64,000 nt of DNA from Hetaerina americana (GCA_022747635.1 JAKTNV010000065.1:1504001-1568000); one strand, 5' to 3'; positions 21,785 to 33,504 are shown, counted from the first letter of the stretch. Notes: a model not told the origin generated them from the sequence alone. Numbers and translations are program-made.

Positions 21785-23608
21785 TTCTTCTCCTACCATG
21801 ATTCTGAGATCACCAGTTAAATCAGAAGCAACCATTTATTGAGACGTTCCTTATTTTCCTCCAAGACTAAAGTTTTATCCTCCTTCGACGTTAAATGCAC
21901 ATCGTGGTTTCTTTTTTATCCATACAAAACCCTTTCCATTCCCACAGCCATCAAGAGAGAGAAGGTTTTACTGTTACACAAAACAACAGGACTCCAATGA
22001 AGAAAAAGTTTCTTTGCAGAAAATTGTAAATCATTCTACGTACCGAGATGGGTTTCTTTAATTTCAAAAATATTATATTGTCTAATCTTCCCTCCTCTGT
22101 AAGGCAGATCATGGCTGCTCTGTTCTCCGACGTTTCCTTGAAAATTATTGTCATCGGCCAAAACCTTCACCGGTATCGGGATAGGCAGTGGTTGATTTCC
22201 ACCAATCCTTTACGTACGATCTTCACTTTCCGGTATGAGGCGATTAGGCTTAACCAAAGCAAAAAAAGTTTGGATGCACTAATCGGAGAAATTGCTAACA
22301 TTTATGAGATGACTTGAGTTTACGGCTTTATTTCGACATTGAGAAAGGAATTTTCGAATCAGTGTACCATAAAAGCCAGACCATTTGCGAGTCATAATTA
22401 ATAATTGCGCGAAACACTTCCATATCATTATCGTGAAATAGAACTGATTGGACTTTCGAGGATCGTATGTGTTCGCTTATAATTAAATTTCAAATTGACG
22501 ATGCAGTGATGAAGAAAATTATCCTCTCTTCCTCTTTAATCCTTTGATTTATGATCTACTTTCATTTTACCTCAGTTGCAGATGAATGCCTATATTTTCG
22601 AAAGAAAAGTTAAACCAACGTCTAAAATAACAGATACGTTAATGGATGTAGGTGTTAGGAAATGGAATGGAAACACATTTAAAGGCATACACAAAGGTAG
22701 TGGGAAAGGTAGTAAAAGAGTTTCATGTATCTATTTCTGTGTATGTGTGTATGCATGTATGTGTGGCCGATTAACAACTAACTCTTGCGAAAGAACTCCC
22801 TAACCGTTACTTAAAAATAAAATCTGGAATAGGAGCCATTTCCTCGGAGTTCAAACGAGCGTTGTCGATCGTGGGAAATTCCCAGGTTCCACCATTAGTT
22901 CGGGAAGACAAAGGGGTAGTGTATGTACCGTTGGCATTTCTGAAACGCGTGATTGGAGAATATATCGATTGAAAAGCAAAGAAAAATTTCAATTTCTCGT
23001 TATTTAGACCTCACCATGATTCAGGCATTTGGTATCATCCAGGAACCTCCTGTTAAAAAAATGAATGAAATGCAGGGAAGACCTTCTCTGTCTACCTATG
23101 ATATGTTCGACATTGCGTATGCGAACACGTACGAAATTTCTCGCTCAAAAAGTAAGAAGGTTCGTGTCAGCGAATCATTTCATAAAAGATGGATAGGGTC
23201 AATTATTCAAATCCTGTTGATGATTTCGAAAACCAATATTATTTTATAACTCTCCCGCTTGCATTTGATTCCTCATCGCTTCAATTGAGTCGTACGGATG
23301 ATGTGTGATCGATAGAGTATGCAATATAGTATATCCTGCGCATATATATATATATGCAGTAAAAGTGGCTGAATGGGGTATTGACCGGCAGCGGGATGTT
23401 GAAGACTGTAATGGAGGGGATAATGTTAGGCAAACGAGGAAAGGGAAGGAACAGGATAGGGATGTTGGACGGGATGAAGGGAGGAAGAAAGTACTCAGAG
23501 CTGAAGAGGGACCTGATGTAAAGTAGGATGTTGTTTTTTGCCAGGGGTCACAAATAATTTAATTAGTAATTATGTCCATCCAAAAACCTACCTTAACCGG
23601 TAGATTAC
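21785..23608. other. No gene recognised
   Basis: Short open frames only. A purine-rich stretch at 23370-23525 could be a far-diverged LINE 3' end, but that is not supportable. A short TATA repeat lies near 23340. Confidence 0.45.
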
Positions 23609-23609
23609 C

Positions 23610-23612
<3 letters not shown>

Positions 23613-23671
<59 letters not shown>
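23613..23671. repeat. (TA)n microsatellite, left flank of a giant hairpin
   Basis: About 59 bases of uninterrupted TA repeat, some 30 bp before the long inverted repeat at 23704. Confidence 0.95.
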
Positions 23672-23672
<1 letters not shown>

Positions 23673-23703
23673 CACTTTTTGAAAGTCTCACGGACGTGAA
23701 TAA

Positions 23704-23946
23704 TAATGTATAACACTTGGCACTAGTGGACACAGACAAAAACACAGAAACACACAAAAAAGAGACTCAATATTTTTCGAATTTTCGGTGGTCGTTGCCA
23801 CCTTTATCAAGGAAAAGAGGGACAGAACTCTAAACTCTCTTCCTTGATAAAGGTGGCAACGACCACCGAAAATTCGAATAATAGTGTGTCTCTTTTTTGT
23901 GTGTTTCTGTGTTTTTGTCTGTGTCCACTAGTGCTAAGTGTTATAC

Positions 23947-23950
<4 letters not shown>
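23704..23950. repeat. 247-bp near-perfect inverted repeat (giant hairpin)
   Basis: The left arm, about 23704-23819, pairs with the right arm, about 23835-23950, across a loop of roughly 15 nt. Mismatches are few (for example TTGG against TTAG at the outer end and short indels near 23769). The inner part of each arm has CCTTGATAAAGGTGGCAACG then ACCACCGAAAATTCG. Its layout (a UUGAUAA block, a 5-bp stem GGUGG/CCACC, then GAAA) resembles the foldback family at 46-305, but the invariant C3 and G8 of a hammerhead core are replaced. (TA)n tracts flank both sides. It is probably a mobile foldback element inserted into TA repeats. Confidence 0.8.
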
Positions 23951-24013
<63 letters not shown>

Positions 24014-24020
24014 TATATAC
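23949..24020. repeat. (TA)n microsatellite, right flank of the giant hairpin
   Basis: TA repeats with one AATA interruption near 24006. Confidence 0.93.
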
Positions 24021-24024
24021 ATAC

Positions 24025-25628
24025 GTGCATATATGCACGCATCGCTTCCCTGATCGTCCGTAGTGGCAAGTGGGAAATTTTGCGTGCACGTCGGCCCTTG
24101 TTTATCTCTCAGTACCTGCCGCACTCGACTATAAAGTGAAAAACAGAGATGGAAACACTGGCTTCTTTCTGCTTCATTGGGATTTCATTTTGGGTCTTTT
24201 ATTTTTTATCAGATCGGTCCGTGATCTTAAACCAGGCCTACGGAAGGATCCCACGCCACGGTTCCCTCGCCTGCGAACAGAACGTCACTTAATGAGAGTT
24301 CGTTCTTTGTGATGTCTGCGAGAACGCCTCTCGTTTTCATTAGCTTTCCTCGAGCGCCTTTTTCTTTCCGAATGATGAAGAAAGATGCTTCCAGCGACCC
24401 CTCGCCAGTTAAAAAAAAAGACGAAAGGTTAGGAAAACAAAATACTGGGTACCCATTGACTAAGTTTGGATCTGTTTATTTATTTTGTTTGTAAAGATGC
24501 CTCCGTTGCTACGTTGATTGGGCAGTTTGTGACACATAAATGAAATCATAACAGCGGGAAAACATTACTAGGATTTAAATATTTATTGTCATCTAAGGAG
24601 ATTGCCATCATTTTGTGTCATATATTCGCTATTGTTTCAATAATATTTTTGTTGCTTAAAATTCTACCCAACTCTTGACTCATTTTTCACAAGCTAGAGT
24701 GAGTTATCGCGCATACAGAATTGATCTTTGCTCACTATTATTTTTGATTTAATTTCGCGGGTTTAAGCATCACAAACATTTGTGACACAATCTTAAACGG
24801 TAGATATTTAAAAAAAACCATTGAAAATAAAACCAGCATGGTCCCACTAAGGAATACGGCTCTTATTGAGCGGCCAACTTTCACCTTGAAATTGCAACGC
24901 ATTAATGCACAGGTATCCTCTCGGATCGGAAGGAACAAAAAGTGTTCTTTCGACGGTCGACTAGATTCATAAACTTACGGGTGATGAAAGACGGCTCTTC
25001 TTTTGTGCCCGTTGTCTCACGGTGGGAATGAGACTCTATGTGGAACAATTTGAGTATTGGTTCGAAACAGTCACTTCCGTCGAAGTCGAGGACCTCAAAG
25101 AGAGACTAGGATTTTCGAACAACCACTCTCTCTTTCTACTTTCACGGAAAGTGACTTTCGTTTTTATTTGTTATTTCCTTCAAAATAATTTTTCGGAGCC
25201 CAAATATGTCGATAACGGTGTGGTTCAGAGTATATGATTTGTCATTGTGAAGTAACTTGAAAAAAAAACAGTTTTTATGGTATTAAAACTTCCCTTTGCT
25301 GTTTTTTCACAATATTTTTTTGTAAAATTTGAAAGTGCTGGGGGATGAAGTTTTTTTAATTGCAACACTGAAGATAAACGAAAATATCATAATATTTATA
25401 CATAAATATCAGATCATTTCGAATATCTTAGAAGCTTCCGCAAATGACAGAACATGCTGTTGACTGACCAATAATTGTTCACATTAATTTGCGATATAAT
25501 ATCAAATTAATTGCCCATGAGAAATTTTACGTTAAGTCTCAGAAATATTTACCACCTTTAGTTGATTTGACTTTTATCATATGAATTTAGCCAAATATGC
25601 CAGCAGAAAATCTTGAATTTTCCAAAAA
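24025..25628. other. No gene recognised
   Basis: A short frame starting at ATG 24149, shortly after a CTATAAAG, has a hydrophobic start but only about 47 codons and no splice support. Nothing else is recognisable. Confidence 0.4.
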
Positions 25629-25631
25629 TTG

Positions 25632-25940
25632 AGATGGTGCGGGGGCTAACGTACTGGCTCCCCATCCTGAGGGCGCGGGTTCAAATCCCGGCGGTGTTGA
25701 ATATTTTTCAAAGGTATCTCGATCCCTACTTGAGGTGCATTGTGGAGGGCACTTTGAGTGAGCACGCCGTCCGTCGGATGGGACGTTAAACTGCGGACCC
25801 CTTGGCGCCTTTCGTAAAGAGTAGGCTAATGCCGACGCCGGGTTTCTCTCCACCCTTCATCGTTTCCTGGCCATCCCCTATGGCGCAAATGACCTCAGCT
25901 GTCGGTCGCCTCCCCTAAAAACTACTACTACTATCTAAAT
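25632..25940 (+). mobile_element. tRNA-derived SINE, family C, copy 2
   Basis: Head GATGGTGCGGGGGCTAA, B box GGTTCAAATCCC (25678-25689), then body blocks TATCTCGATCCCTACTTGAG, GTCCGTCGGATGGGACGTTAAA, GGCGCAAATGACCTCAG and a tail of ACTACTACT. It shares block order with 11578-11935 and is the better preserved copy. A GATGGGACGTTAAA block is widespread in arthropod repeats. Confidence 0.8.
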
Positions 25941-25944
25941 AAAT

Positions 25945-28900
25945 CATAATAATTCAACGCCTTTATTATGAAAAATGTAAGTCATTATGGAGGATGTTGA
26001 ATAGGATATAGAAGCAACCAGTTTCAATTCTTCTTAAGAGCCAATATTTCTCTGTCCTGATGCTTTAGACAATGATGTATTATTCTTCTATTACCACGAG
26101 TATTTGCCCTATTAAATCATATTTATTTTCTATTCCTCCAGAATCTTCAACAACTGCTTCCTGCTCTTCGACCAATCTGATGGATAATATAATCACATGT
26201 AAAGACAAAGTTACACTTTTGGAACGCTGGCCTTGTGCAGGTGTTATGTTTAAATGTAGCGTTTTCTTGTGATTGAAGAGCATACTCAATTCAGCCGTTG
26301 GGCGTACCAAGAAAAAGATATCGACACGTCTGGACTTGGACTGTCTGAATCAGTTTTTGACAAACTGGTTATTTCGCAGGTTTGATAATCTAAATTAACG
26401 TAATATAATTTTGAAGCCCATATATTGCAATGAATGATGTAATGTGATGCAACATATTTAAGTCAACTGCATTTTGGGCATGAAAAGGTGAAGCCCACCT
26501 TTTTGAGAGTCGAACCAGATACTCAAGTTTTCATTTTTTCTGGCGAGAAAAATATACCATACCATGATACCAATACCAAGATACCGTAGTACCATGATAC
26601 AGGTTCGTAGGGAGCCATTGAATAATCATTGCATGGATTTTCTTGTATTTTCCTATGCATTATTCAAAAATCTTATCGAAGTGACAATATATTATTGTAT
26701 AGTTACATACAATTTTTGTTTCTTTGACAAAAATATTTTTCTTTCAAGTTGTAACTAGAATTATCAAAATGTAGATAAGTAATTTTTTCGATGCATAAAG
26801 ATAACTTGGTACATTAAGAATGTTCATACGTAATAAACTCTATGATCTAGAACTACAACAAATTTGGTATGGCCGGTTGGATGTTCGCCTAATTTGTTTT
26901 CAACCATCCAAAACAACTACGCAAAAGATTGTACCTTGGAGGGTACATGTTTTACATATGCCAGTCATACTTAGGAGGGGAAGGGAGCATACGGTAGGAT
27001 TGGGGTTAGTATGTCCCGACGGAAACTTAACACACGCCCGTGTAAGTGTCATGAAGAGGACCATCTAATGGAATATACTTAGATGCGTCCTCCAAAGGAC
27101 ATATACATTTATCACATCACACCTCACCCACTAAATCCTCTGTACCAAAGTGCTTCTCAACCCTTGCAACACAAAGCTCGAGGTGCAATATTTTTGCCTC
27201 CTGATTGTTAAACGGCAGTAAATAACCGCCAGATAACGATCCTCATGTGATCCTCATATCTGCTTTTCGGTTCGACCTATTAGACTTTCTAAATCAAAGA
27301 CGTTTAACTTCTTTTTTAAGCGTTACAATTTAAAAAATAGCTTTCAACATTCAATGACTATGTGCGACTCTTGAAAAAAATATACGAGCTGAAAAGAGGA
27401 GCGAAGCGTTACTTTGGTGAAATACACATCATTGCCCACGCTAAGAAGAGAGAGAGGGATAAAATTAAAAAAAAGAGACCTTTCGAGTGTATTTAATTTC
27501 TTAAAAGCTGCAGTAAAATCGTCACGTTTTCAATACTCCTTATTTCATTCACTTCTGAAATACACGGAGTCAAAAATATTTATCCAAGAGGGGATTAATC
27601 TCTTCCCCAATCTCCCCCGAGTATCCGCTTCTCAGGTCCACAAACCTAGTCGAAAAGATTATACTTAGCTTTTAAAAAATTCCCTTTGGGTCACGGTTAA
27701 GGCCATGGGGAGGTGGAGTGGGGGCAGGTGAGAATATTCCGGACTTTTTCCTGCTATGCTCCCACACTCTCCTGTCCCTAGCCTTATTGTACTTTCACCC
27801 TCGATCTCCCCCTTTCACCTCCGTGCAATCCTTGCGTCCTCCCCCCTCTCCTCCGCCTCTCCTTTCACCTTTTCGGGGAAAGGGAGATGAGCAGATGAGG
27901 CTTCCCGATATGGCGCGGGCTGATGAAAATGTTGATGCGAAGAACGCAAGCTAATTTCGCTCCAAATGTTTTACTGATGCAGTTCTGATTTGTCCCGAAT
28001 GCGACTAGCGGTTTTTTCACCGTGCATGCACACTTTATTTCTGGAATACCTAGCCCACGTTTCGGGGGGGGGGGGGGCAGAAATATTTGAATTTTGATTT
28101 CCATTTCATGAGCTCCTAATGCGATGTAAACAAATGGATTCGCATGCCTAAAGTTTGGAAGACGTGGACTAGCCTTTGTCAAAAGTCGCCGGATATTCTA
28201 TAATTTTCGAGAAACATAACTTGAATCATATATGGAATAAGGTTAAATAAGTGTCAATAGAACGCGTCGTGTCTTAAAATTCTTTAAACTAATAAAAGAG
28301 GATAAGTTTCATCGTACTTTTTTATGATGTTCGTAAGTCTTAACAAGTTCGTCAACTTAAATATTGTTTAATTCAGCGTTTTCAGTTGCTCAATTATCAA
28401 TTAGCGTGGTGACATCTAATAGGTAGTTCCAATATGTTCTAAATTAAATAATGAGAAACTGATGAAACTACGAAAAACAAATTGAAAACTCATACATATT
28501 CTAAATATATAAATATTTATTTCGCTGGGTGAATATTGTAGTATTCGTCTGAAGCTTTACACTTTCCGTCAGTCTTAGTGCGAATGGACTTCTTGAAATA
28601 AAGGAAAAACCCTCAAAATGACGCTGGTAATTAAAATCTAGCTCTCCTTTAGCTGATGAAATAACTACAATTCGTGACCAAAGTTGGTGGTGTACAAGGA
28701 AGACCTCGTCATTTGATTTCTGACTGCAGTCTTAACACGGCTTCATTATGACTTTGGAATTATTTTTTCGTGAATGCGAATGAATTTCGGCGATAATCGG
28801 AAAGAGAAGAGACGAGTAGTTGAAAGGGAAAAAATTACGTGGGGAAACCACGATTTTTTTTTATCAACTCATATCATGCATAACCTAGTTTTGTTGTATC

Positions 28901-29990
28901 TAATGCGGAATATTTAATTGTCGTTTTTTAAATTAAAGTGGAGCAAAGTAATATTGAAAGTAAAACCATAATTTACGTGACTTGAATCTACTGGAATCAG
29001 TTTTGCGAGTAGGAATTGTTAAAATAATTGTTTCGGATAGAAAATAATCAGAATCAAAAAAAGTTTTCACGATTAAGACAAAGGATAAAAATGAAATGTT
29101 CATGTATGATGAACTCCTCAAGTAAATGTTTTCTTGATAAACTCAAGCATAAGATGACAGCACTTCATTCACCCAGTAGAAAAATTACGATAATCGTTTC
29201 TTGGGGAAAGTTTGATTTCAATTACCTCGCTATATTCCCTCTTACTTTATGATAATCACTCGTTACTTATTGCTGAACCGTAGCGCGATTAGTCTGGGTA
29301 AAGCTTAGATATATTAACAGAATTAATGCTATGATATTTTTATATAAGTTTCCTTTGCTAGAATGTTAATTTTCTTAATCACCCCCGAGGAAATGACAGA
29401 AAATTAATCAGCCATTTAATTTAATTATCGATAGGGTAATATTAAATAGTCGTGGCTCGTCTTTGAATCTCCTCATCAATTAAATTCTTTTCGTTGATTG
29501 TAAAATTACAAAAGCTAGCTTTTTATAAATTTAATGTAGTAGGAACTACCAATTACAACTCTCATCGAATCCTCGTTTCAGTTTTTTGAAACGTTTTTTT
29601 CGTATCACGTAAGAGGAATGGGTAATTTTTAATACTTTATAAAGATGTTTCACGTTTAACACTGTTACCCAAATTCTTAACAAAATAAGCGAACTTTAAA
29701 TTGAAGAAAAATGTCGGCAACATCAGAGTTCAGTATGAAAATGGAGCTACAGAAACCACAATTATGAGGTGACAAACATATTTAAATCATGGTCCAGATA
29801 ATATCCCTTGCGGTATTCCTAAATTCATAGTTAAAGAAAAGCTTGAACGTAGAGATTAAGAAATTTGGTTTGAATTGAATACAAATTTTGGCTTATCTTT
29901 CGAAAAGAATAAATTAATCGCCACAGGTTTTTGTCTCTCCGTACCGTAACTGAAATCCTTTTCCTCGTCCTTTCATGTAAATATAATTAT
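25945..29990. other. Gene-poor stretch downstream of the candidate secreted-protein exon
   Basis: About 4 kb. If the exon at 29998-30072 is real, its next exons should lie on the - strand here or further down, but none could be recognised. There is a pyrimidine-rich tract at 27750-27890 and a run of 14 G at 28064-28077. Confidence 0.4.
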
Positions 29991-29997
29991 TGCTCAC

Positions 29998-30072
29998 CTG
30001 AAAATTCTGCGAACTTTCTTTTGCCGCAGCTAAGCAGAATAGGGTGAAAATGACGGCAAGATAGGAAGCCAT
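29998..30072 (-). CDS. Candidate first coding exon: signal peptide of a secreted protein
   Basis: On the - strand ATG at 30072 sits in a good initiation context (GCCGCGATGG) and encodes MASYLAVIFTLFCLAAAKES plus SQNFQ, 25 codons. This is a textbook signal peptide: short N-region, hydrophobic core, and an AAA-type cleavage site near residue 17. The frame ends exactly at CAG followed by a strong donor GTGAGC (29997 downward), in phase 0. Upstream there is a TATA box at the correct distance. The mature protein is encoded further along the - strand and was not found, so the family is unknown. Confidence 0.5.
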
Positions 30073-30274
30073 CGCGGCGACCTTTGACCGTACGCCCTCG
30101 GAGACTTCGACGATTGAGTGGTCTGGAGTTCGGTTTTCAGGAAGTCGAAAGGCGCCGGCTGCTCAGAGTTCTCGGTGATGCTTCTCACTGGCGATACTCT
30201 CCGGAGCGGTGTGTGAGGGTGTGCAAGAGAGAGAGAGAGGACTCTAAAGCAATGGAGCACCAGAAGAAGTGGTA

Positions 30275-30304
30275 GATGTGGGTCAGGCGTCTCTCCTTCT
30301 TATA
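30275..30304 (-). promoter_or_regulatory. Candidate TATA box and start site for the secreted-protein exon
   Basis: On the - strand TATAAG begins at 30304 and is followed about 27 nt downstream by CACATCT (A at 30277), an acceptable initiator. This would give a 5' leader of about 205 nt, CT-repeat-rich, before ATG 30072. The region is clearly more GC-rich than its surroundings. Confidence 0.38.
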
Positions 30305-30309
30305 GAAGA

Positions 30310-31385
30310 GCGGTGAAAGGGAAGCGGGGAGAAAGGGCAGGAGGCGAGCAGCCGGGGATGGAGGGGTGGGCGAGGGGAGAGGGAAACGATGGTGTGGGGC
30401 TCCGTCGTCTCCGTGGATCCCGTGCAAATAACTAATGACGACTCGGTGTACCCGCACGGTGTGCAATGCATTACTCCTTTGCCTAAACCATCAGCAAGAA
30501 CCCACGTCCAAACCGAATCGGCGAACTGCTCAACGGGTAGAACGTGGCGACCTCGCGTAATTTTAGTCTAGCCGTGTTGTTGACTTATTTTTTCTTTTAG
30601 GAGGAGGATCCCTCATGTCCCAATCCCGCAAATAAAAAAAAACAAAAAATTAGTCGTTCGTGACTGGAAGCAAAAATAATTTCACTCGTGTCTCTTCTAG
30701 AATAGGTCCTCCTCTCCGATGACTCTCTCTTGAGAAGGAGGCTCTTACTTCGTACACGTAAGATTTTCGTAGGTCATGAAAGGGGTCCATTATATGCCAA
30801 ACTGAACGTACAGCGGGAAAGATAAAGTAAAGCCTCTTCTCAACTGTTTAGGTGTTTGTGCACATAGGTATTCTCTTGGGAGAGTTCGGTCCCTGGTGAA
30901 GCATATTCAATATTGCTGAAGACGCCCATAGCTTGTCTATTTATACTTTATGACTTTTTATTTTAATTTTCTGCGTAAATAAAATGCTAGGATATGTTTA
31001 GCCAAAAAGATATTAGATATCAAATTAGTTTTCCACAAAATTTAAAATCGCCTTATGTATGATAGTTTCGTGTTTTAAACAATAGCTTTGGTTTAAAACA
31101 TTTAAAAAATTGAAATGTTCTTCCATGTTGAATGGCTGTTTCCCTTGCATATTTGGGCTATTATTTCCTGTCGATAATCATACTTTAATTCCCAGTCTGG
31201 AGCCTATTTCTTAATTTAGCTTTGAAGGAACAATTTTATTTCAAAGTCATCTGAAAACTGCCTTGAATATAATATAAACCAATAAACCTAAAAGTATAAT
31301 ATGAAATATGCCTGTACTATGCACTGTTGCAAGTGCTGTATAATGAATTACATGGACTTACTTAATTAAGACATTAAAGTATAAT
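30310..31385. other. No gene recognised
   Basis: GC-rich until about 30560, consistent with an upstream promoter region, then AT-rich with nothing recognisable. Confidence 0.45.
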
Positions 31386-31388
31386 AAA

Positions 31389-31430
31389 TGTGTGTGTCTA
31401 TATATGTGTATATATTTATATATACATAAA
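31389..31430. repeat. (TG)/(TA)n microsatellite
   Basis: TGTGTGTCTATATATGTGTA and following TA-rich repeats. Confidence 0.8.
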
Positions 31431-31604
31431 GTCAGCAATTTCAGGCTTAACTTTGTAGAGTGGAAATAAAAATAATATTCATAACGGAAATATAAATTGT
31501 AACTTTATTGATTGCACTTAATGTTTTAATCTTACGACCTGGGTTTCAATACATAGTATCTATCAGAGACCTGAAGATGATAATTTTTCATATTTGATAT
31601 TTTA
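31430..31604 (-). mobile_element. Foldback-family arm with hammerhead-like core (left half, interrupted)
   Basis: On the - strand: CTGATAGATACTATGTATTG, then GAAACCCAGGTCGTAAG (core spans 31536-31566), then TAAAGTTACAATTTATATTTCC and finally CTCTACAAAGTTAAGCCTG near 31460. The same modules in the same order follow the cores at 177-305 and 62213-62345. The core has one insertion (CUGAU-A-GA), while the AUAC/GUAU stem II and GUC triplet are retained. A LINE lies immediately beyond 31605. Confidence 0.55.
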
Positions 31605-32160
31605 GTGCCCTGCAAGCCACCGCTAGGGTGTGTGGCAGGGGGTGAACACACCAGACTAATTTTAACCAGAAAATGACCCTGCCGCGGTCGGAAAATGTTA
31701 TTCTGATCCCTTATTATGCAAGAAAAAAATAGCATCTTAAATCTGTTCTACACTTAATCTCTCTAATGTTATTCACGCGGTCTCTCCTACTGTTGTACGA
31801 TGGGGGTAATAATACATTTTCAATATCACCGTTAAAGAGACGCCCTCCCAATTTATTCAAGATCTTCAATTTGTAACTTCGCTCTGTGGGATGTTCTAGC
31901 TGCTCTATTTTTTTGGATACGCTGCTGAGTTGATCATAACAATGTTTTACAAATCTAGCTCCTCTACGCTGCACGCGGTCCTGTGCGGCAATTAATCCAA
32001 CTTCGTGAGGATCCCATATAATTACTTACAGCATATTCTAAGTTAGGCCTAACCAGCGAAAGATAATATTCCTCTTTGACCTATTCATCACATTTACCAA
32101 GTACTCTTCTAATAAATCCTAATTTTTTGTTAACTTGTCCACATATTCCCCGTATGTGTT

Positions 32161-32418
32161 TCACCCAGGAGAGGTCGTGAGGGTTACGCCTAGGTCGAGC
32201 CTACTCATTCCATTTCGGTGTTTCCGATGCAGTAGGCGTTCGGTAGGGAATTGCTCTTTGTAAAAATTTATCTCTACGCCCTTTTTTAAGTTAAATTCTA
32301 ATTGCCAAGTGCCGCGCCAGCGTTGTATAGTATTTAGGGCATCTAATAAAGCTACTGTATACTCAGGCTTATTGATATCAATGTAAACCACTGCATCGTT
32401 GGCAAATAAACGTATCAT
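32161..32418 (-). pseudogene. LINE reverse transcriptase fragment with mutated catalytic motif
   Basis: This frame encodes MIRLFANDAVVYIDINKPEY, the palm block that in active elements reads FADD; the first catalytic aspartate is replaced by asparagine here. It continues with ALNTIQRWRGTWQLEFNLKK, the usual thumb-side region. An 87-bp segment covering the motif is repeated just upstream at 32480-32566, with the same asparagine. Confidence 0.75.
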
Positions 32419-32566
32419 ACTAGTGGCTACGGAGTCAATTTCGTTAACGTTATGGAATTTGGGTTATGGAACACAACCCTCAGGCTTATTGATATCAGTG
32501 TAAACCGCTGCATCGTTGGCAAATAAACGTATCATACTAGTGACTACGGAGTCAATGTCGTTAACG
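32363..32566. repeat. Tandem duplication within the LINE (unit offset 117 bp)
   Basis: Positions 32363-32449 and 32480-32566 match over 87 bp with about four differences. The 30-bp segment between them is not repeated. The duplication repeats the RT palm motif and breaks the frame. Confidence 0.88.
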
Positions 32567-33403
32567 CTAAGTAGGAATATCGTAAAAGAGGTCCGGCAGC
32601 ATTTTCCTGGGGAACACCTGAAGTAACTTCTACTGTATTTGAGCTAACCCCATCTATGACTACTCCTTGTACCCGACCATTAAAAAAATCTTTAATCCCA
32701 AAATATTTTTTTAATGCCATATGCTTCTAGCTTTGCGAGTAGTTTACTATGAGGCACTTTGTCGAAGGCTTTTTTAAAATCTAAAATATCGTGTCCACTG
32801 GAACATTGCTCTTTCCCGAAATAAGAATATCATGCGCAAGGAGCGCGAGTTGTGTCCCGCAGGATCTATCCTTTCGGAAACAGTGCTGATTTTTGATTGA
32901 CAATTCCTGACTATCGAGGTGTTTCACAATCGAACTAGCAATTAAATTTTCCATAACCTTTCACGAAATGGATGTGGGAGAAATAGGTCTGAAATTGCTC
33001 GGTTCCTCCTGGTATCCGTTTGTAAATATCCCTAATATTTTTCATCTTAGTATGACATCTTAGTATGCGTTATCTTTAATAGATTTACTTGGAATGAACC
33101 TGTTGACAGCTGAGAACTTGATATCAAGGAAGTGATTCCACGTATCCTTAGTACTTCGGTAATTGCTATCCTTCTTAAAATGGTCAAATTAGCTGTAGCT
33201 TGCACTTTTTCGTGTATGTTTGCCGCTAAAAAATCTAGAATATTATCGCCCCTAGTTGGTGAAGTGGCAACTTGATGCATGGAGTCCCACTTAAAAGAAT
33301 TCAATAGCGATTTGCAGATATCTTTGTATTTACCCCCGTTTCAAAGCATTATGTGCTCCAATCAATAGATGGGATATTCAAATCTCCACCGATTATAACG
33401 TCA

Positions 33404-33500
33404 TAATTACTATGTATTAAAACCCAGGTCATAAGATTAAAACACTATGGGGAATCAACGAAGTTACAAATTTTAATTCGAAAATGTCTGTATAGTTTGA
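33404..33500 (+). mobile_element. Foldback-family arm (right half, interrupted)
   Basis: ACTATGTATTAAAACCCAGG, TCATAAGATTAAAACACTATG and CGAAGTTACAAATTTTAATTC follow each other on the + strand. They mirror the - strand arm at 31430-31604 (ACTATGTATTGAAACCCAGG and so on). GAAA has become AAAA. Together the two arms form the same head-to-head layout as the intact copies, now separated by the LINE. Confidence 0.5.
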
Positions 33501-33504
33501 ATTT

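Larger units (their letters stand above)
31605..33403 (-). mobile_element. 5'-truncated CR1/jockey-like LINE inserted in a foldback element
   Basis: Read on the - strand from 33403. The sequence opens inside the endonuclease domain (IIGGDLNIPSIDW, then PTRGDNILDF). The reverse transcriptase follows (DFKKAFDKVPHSKLLAKLEA near 32790-32720; FANDAVVYIDI near 32400), and then the post-RT region (WDPHEVGLIAAQDRVQRRGA, FVKHCYDQLSSVSKKIEQLE). The 3' untranslated end holds the hairpin GTGTGGCAGGG/CCCTGCAAGCC at about 31609-31650. Frameshifts and stops are frequent, so it is dead. The 5' end stops inside a copy of the foldback family that resumes at 33404. Confidence 0.82.

Noticed and set aside
23370..23525. 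Purine-rich open frame as a LINE 3' end
   Set aside because: A weak resemblance to RTE post-RT regions only; no catalytic motif or alignment strong enough to claim it.
23704..23950. Active hammerhead ribozyme in the giant hairpin
   Set aside because: The CUGANGA block reads UUGAUAA, changing two positions needed for catalysis; only the general layout is shared.
24149..24310. Short ORF with hydrophobic start after CTATAAAG, as a secreted protein
   Set aside because: Only about 47 codons, TATA-like motif too close to the ATG (about 18 nt), and no donor site to extend it.
31430..33500. A Penelope-like retroelement with its own reverse transcriptase
   Set aside because: The reverse transcriptase between the hammerhead-like arms is of CR1/jockey type with an AP endonuclease, not the Penelope type, so it is a later insertion.
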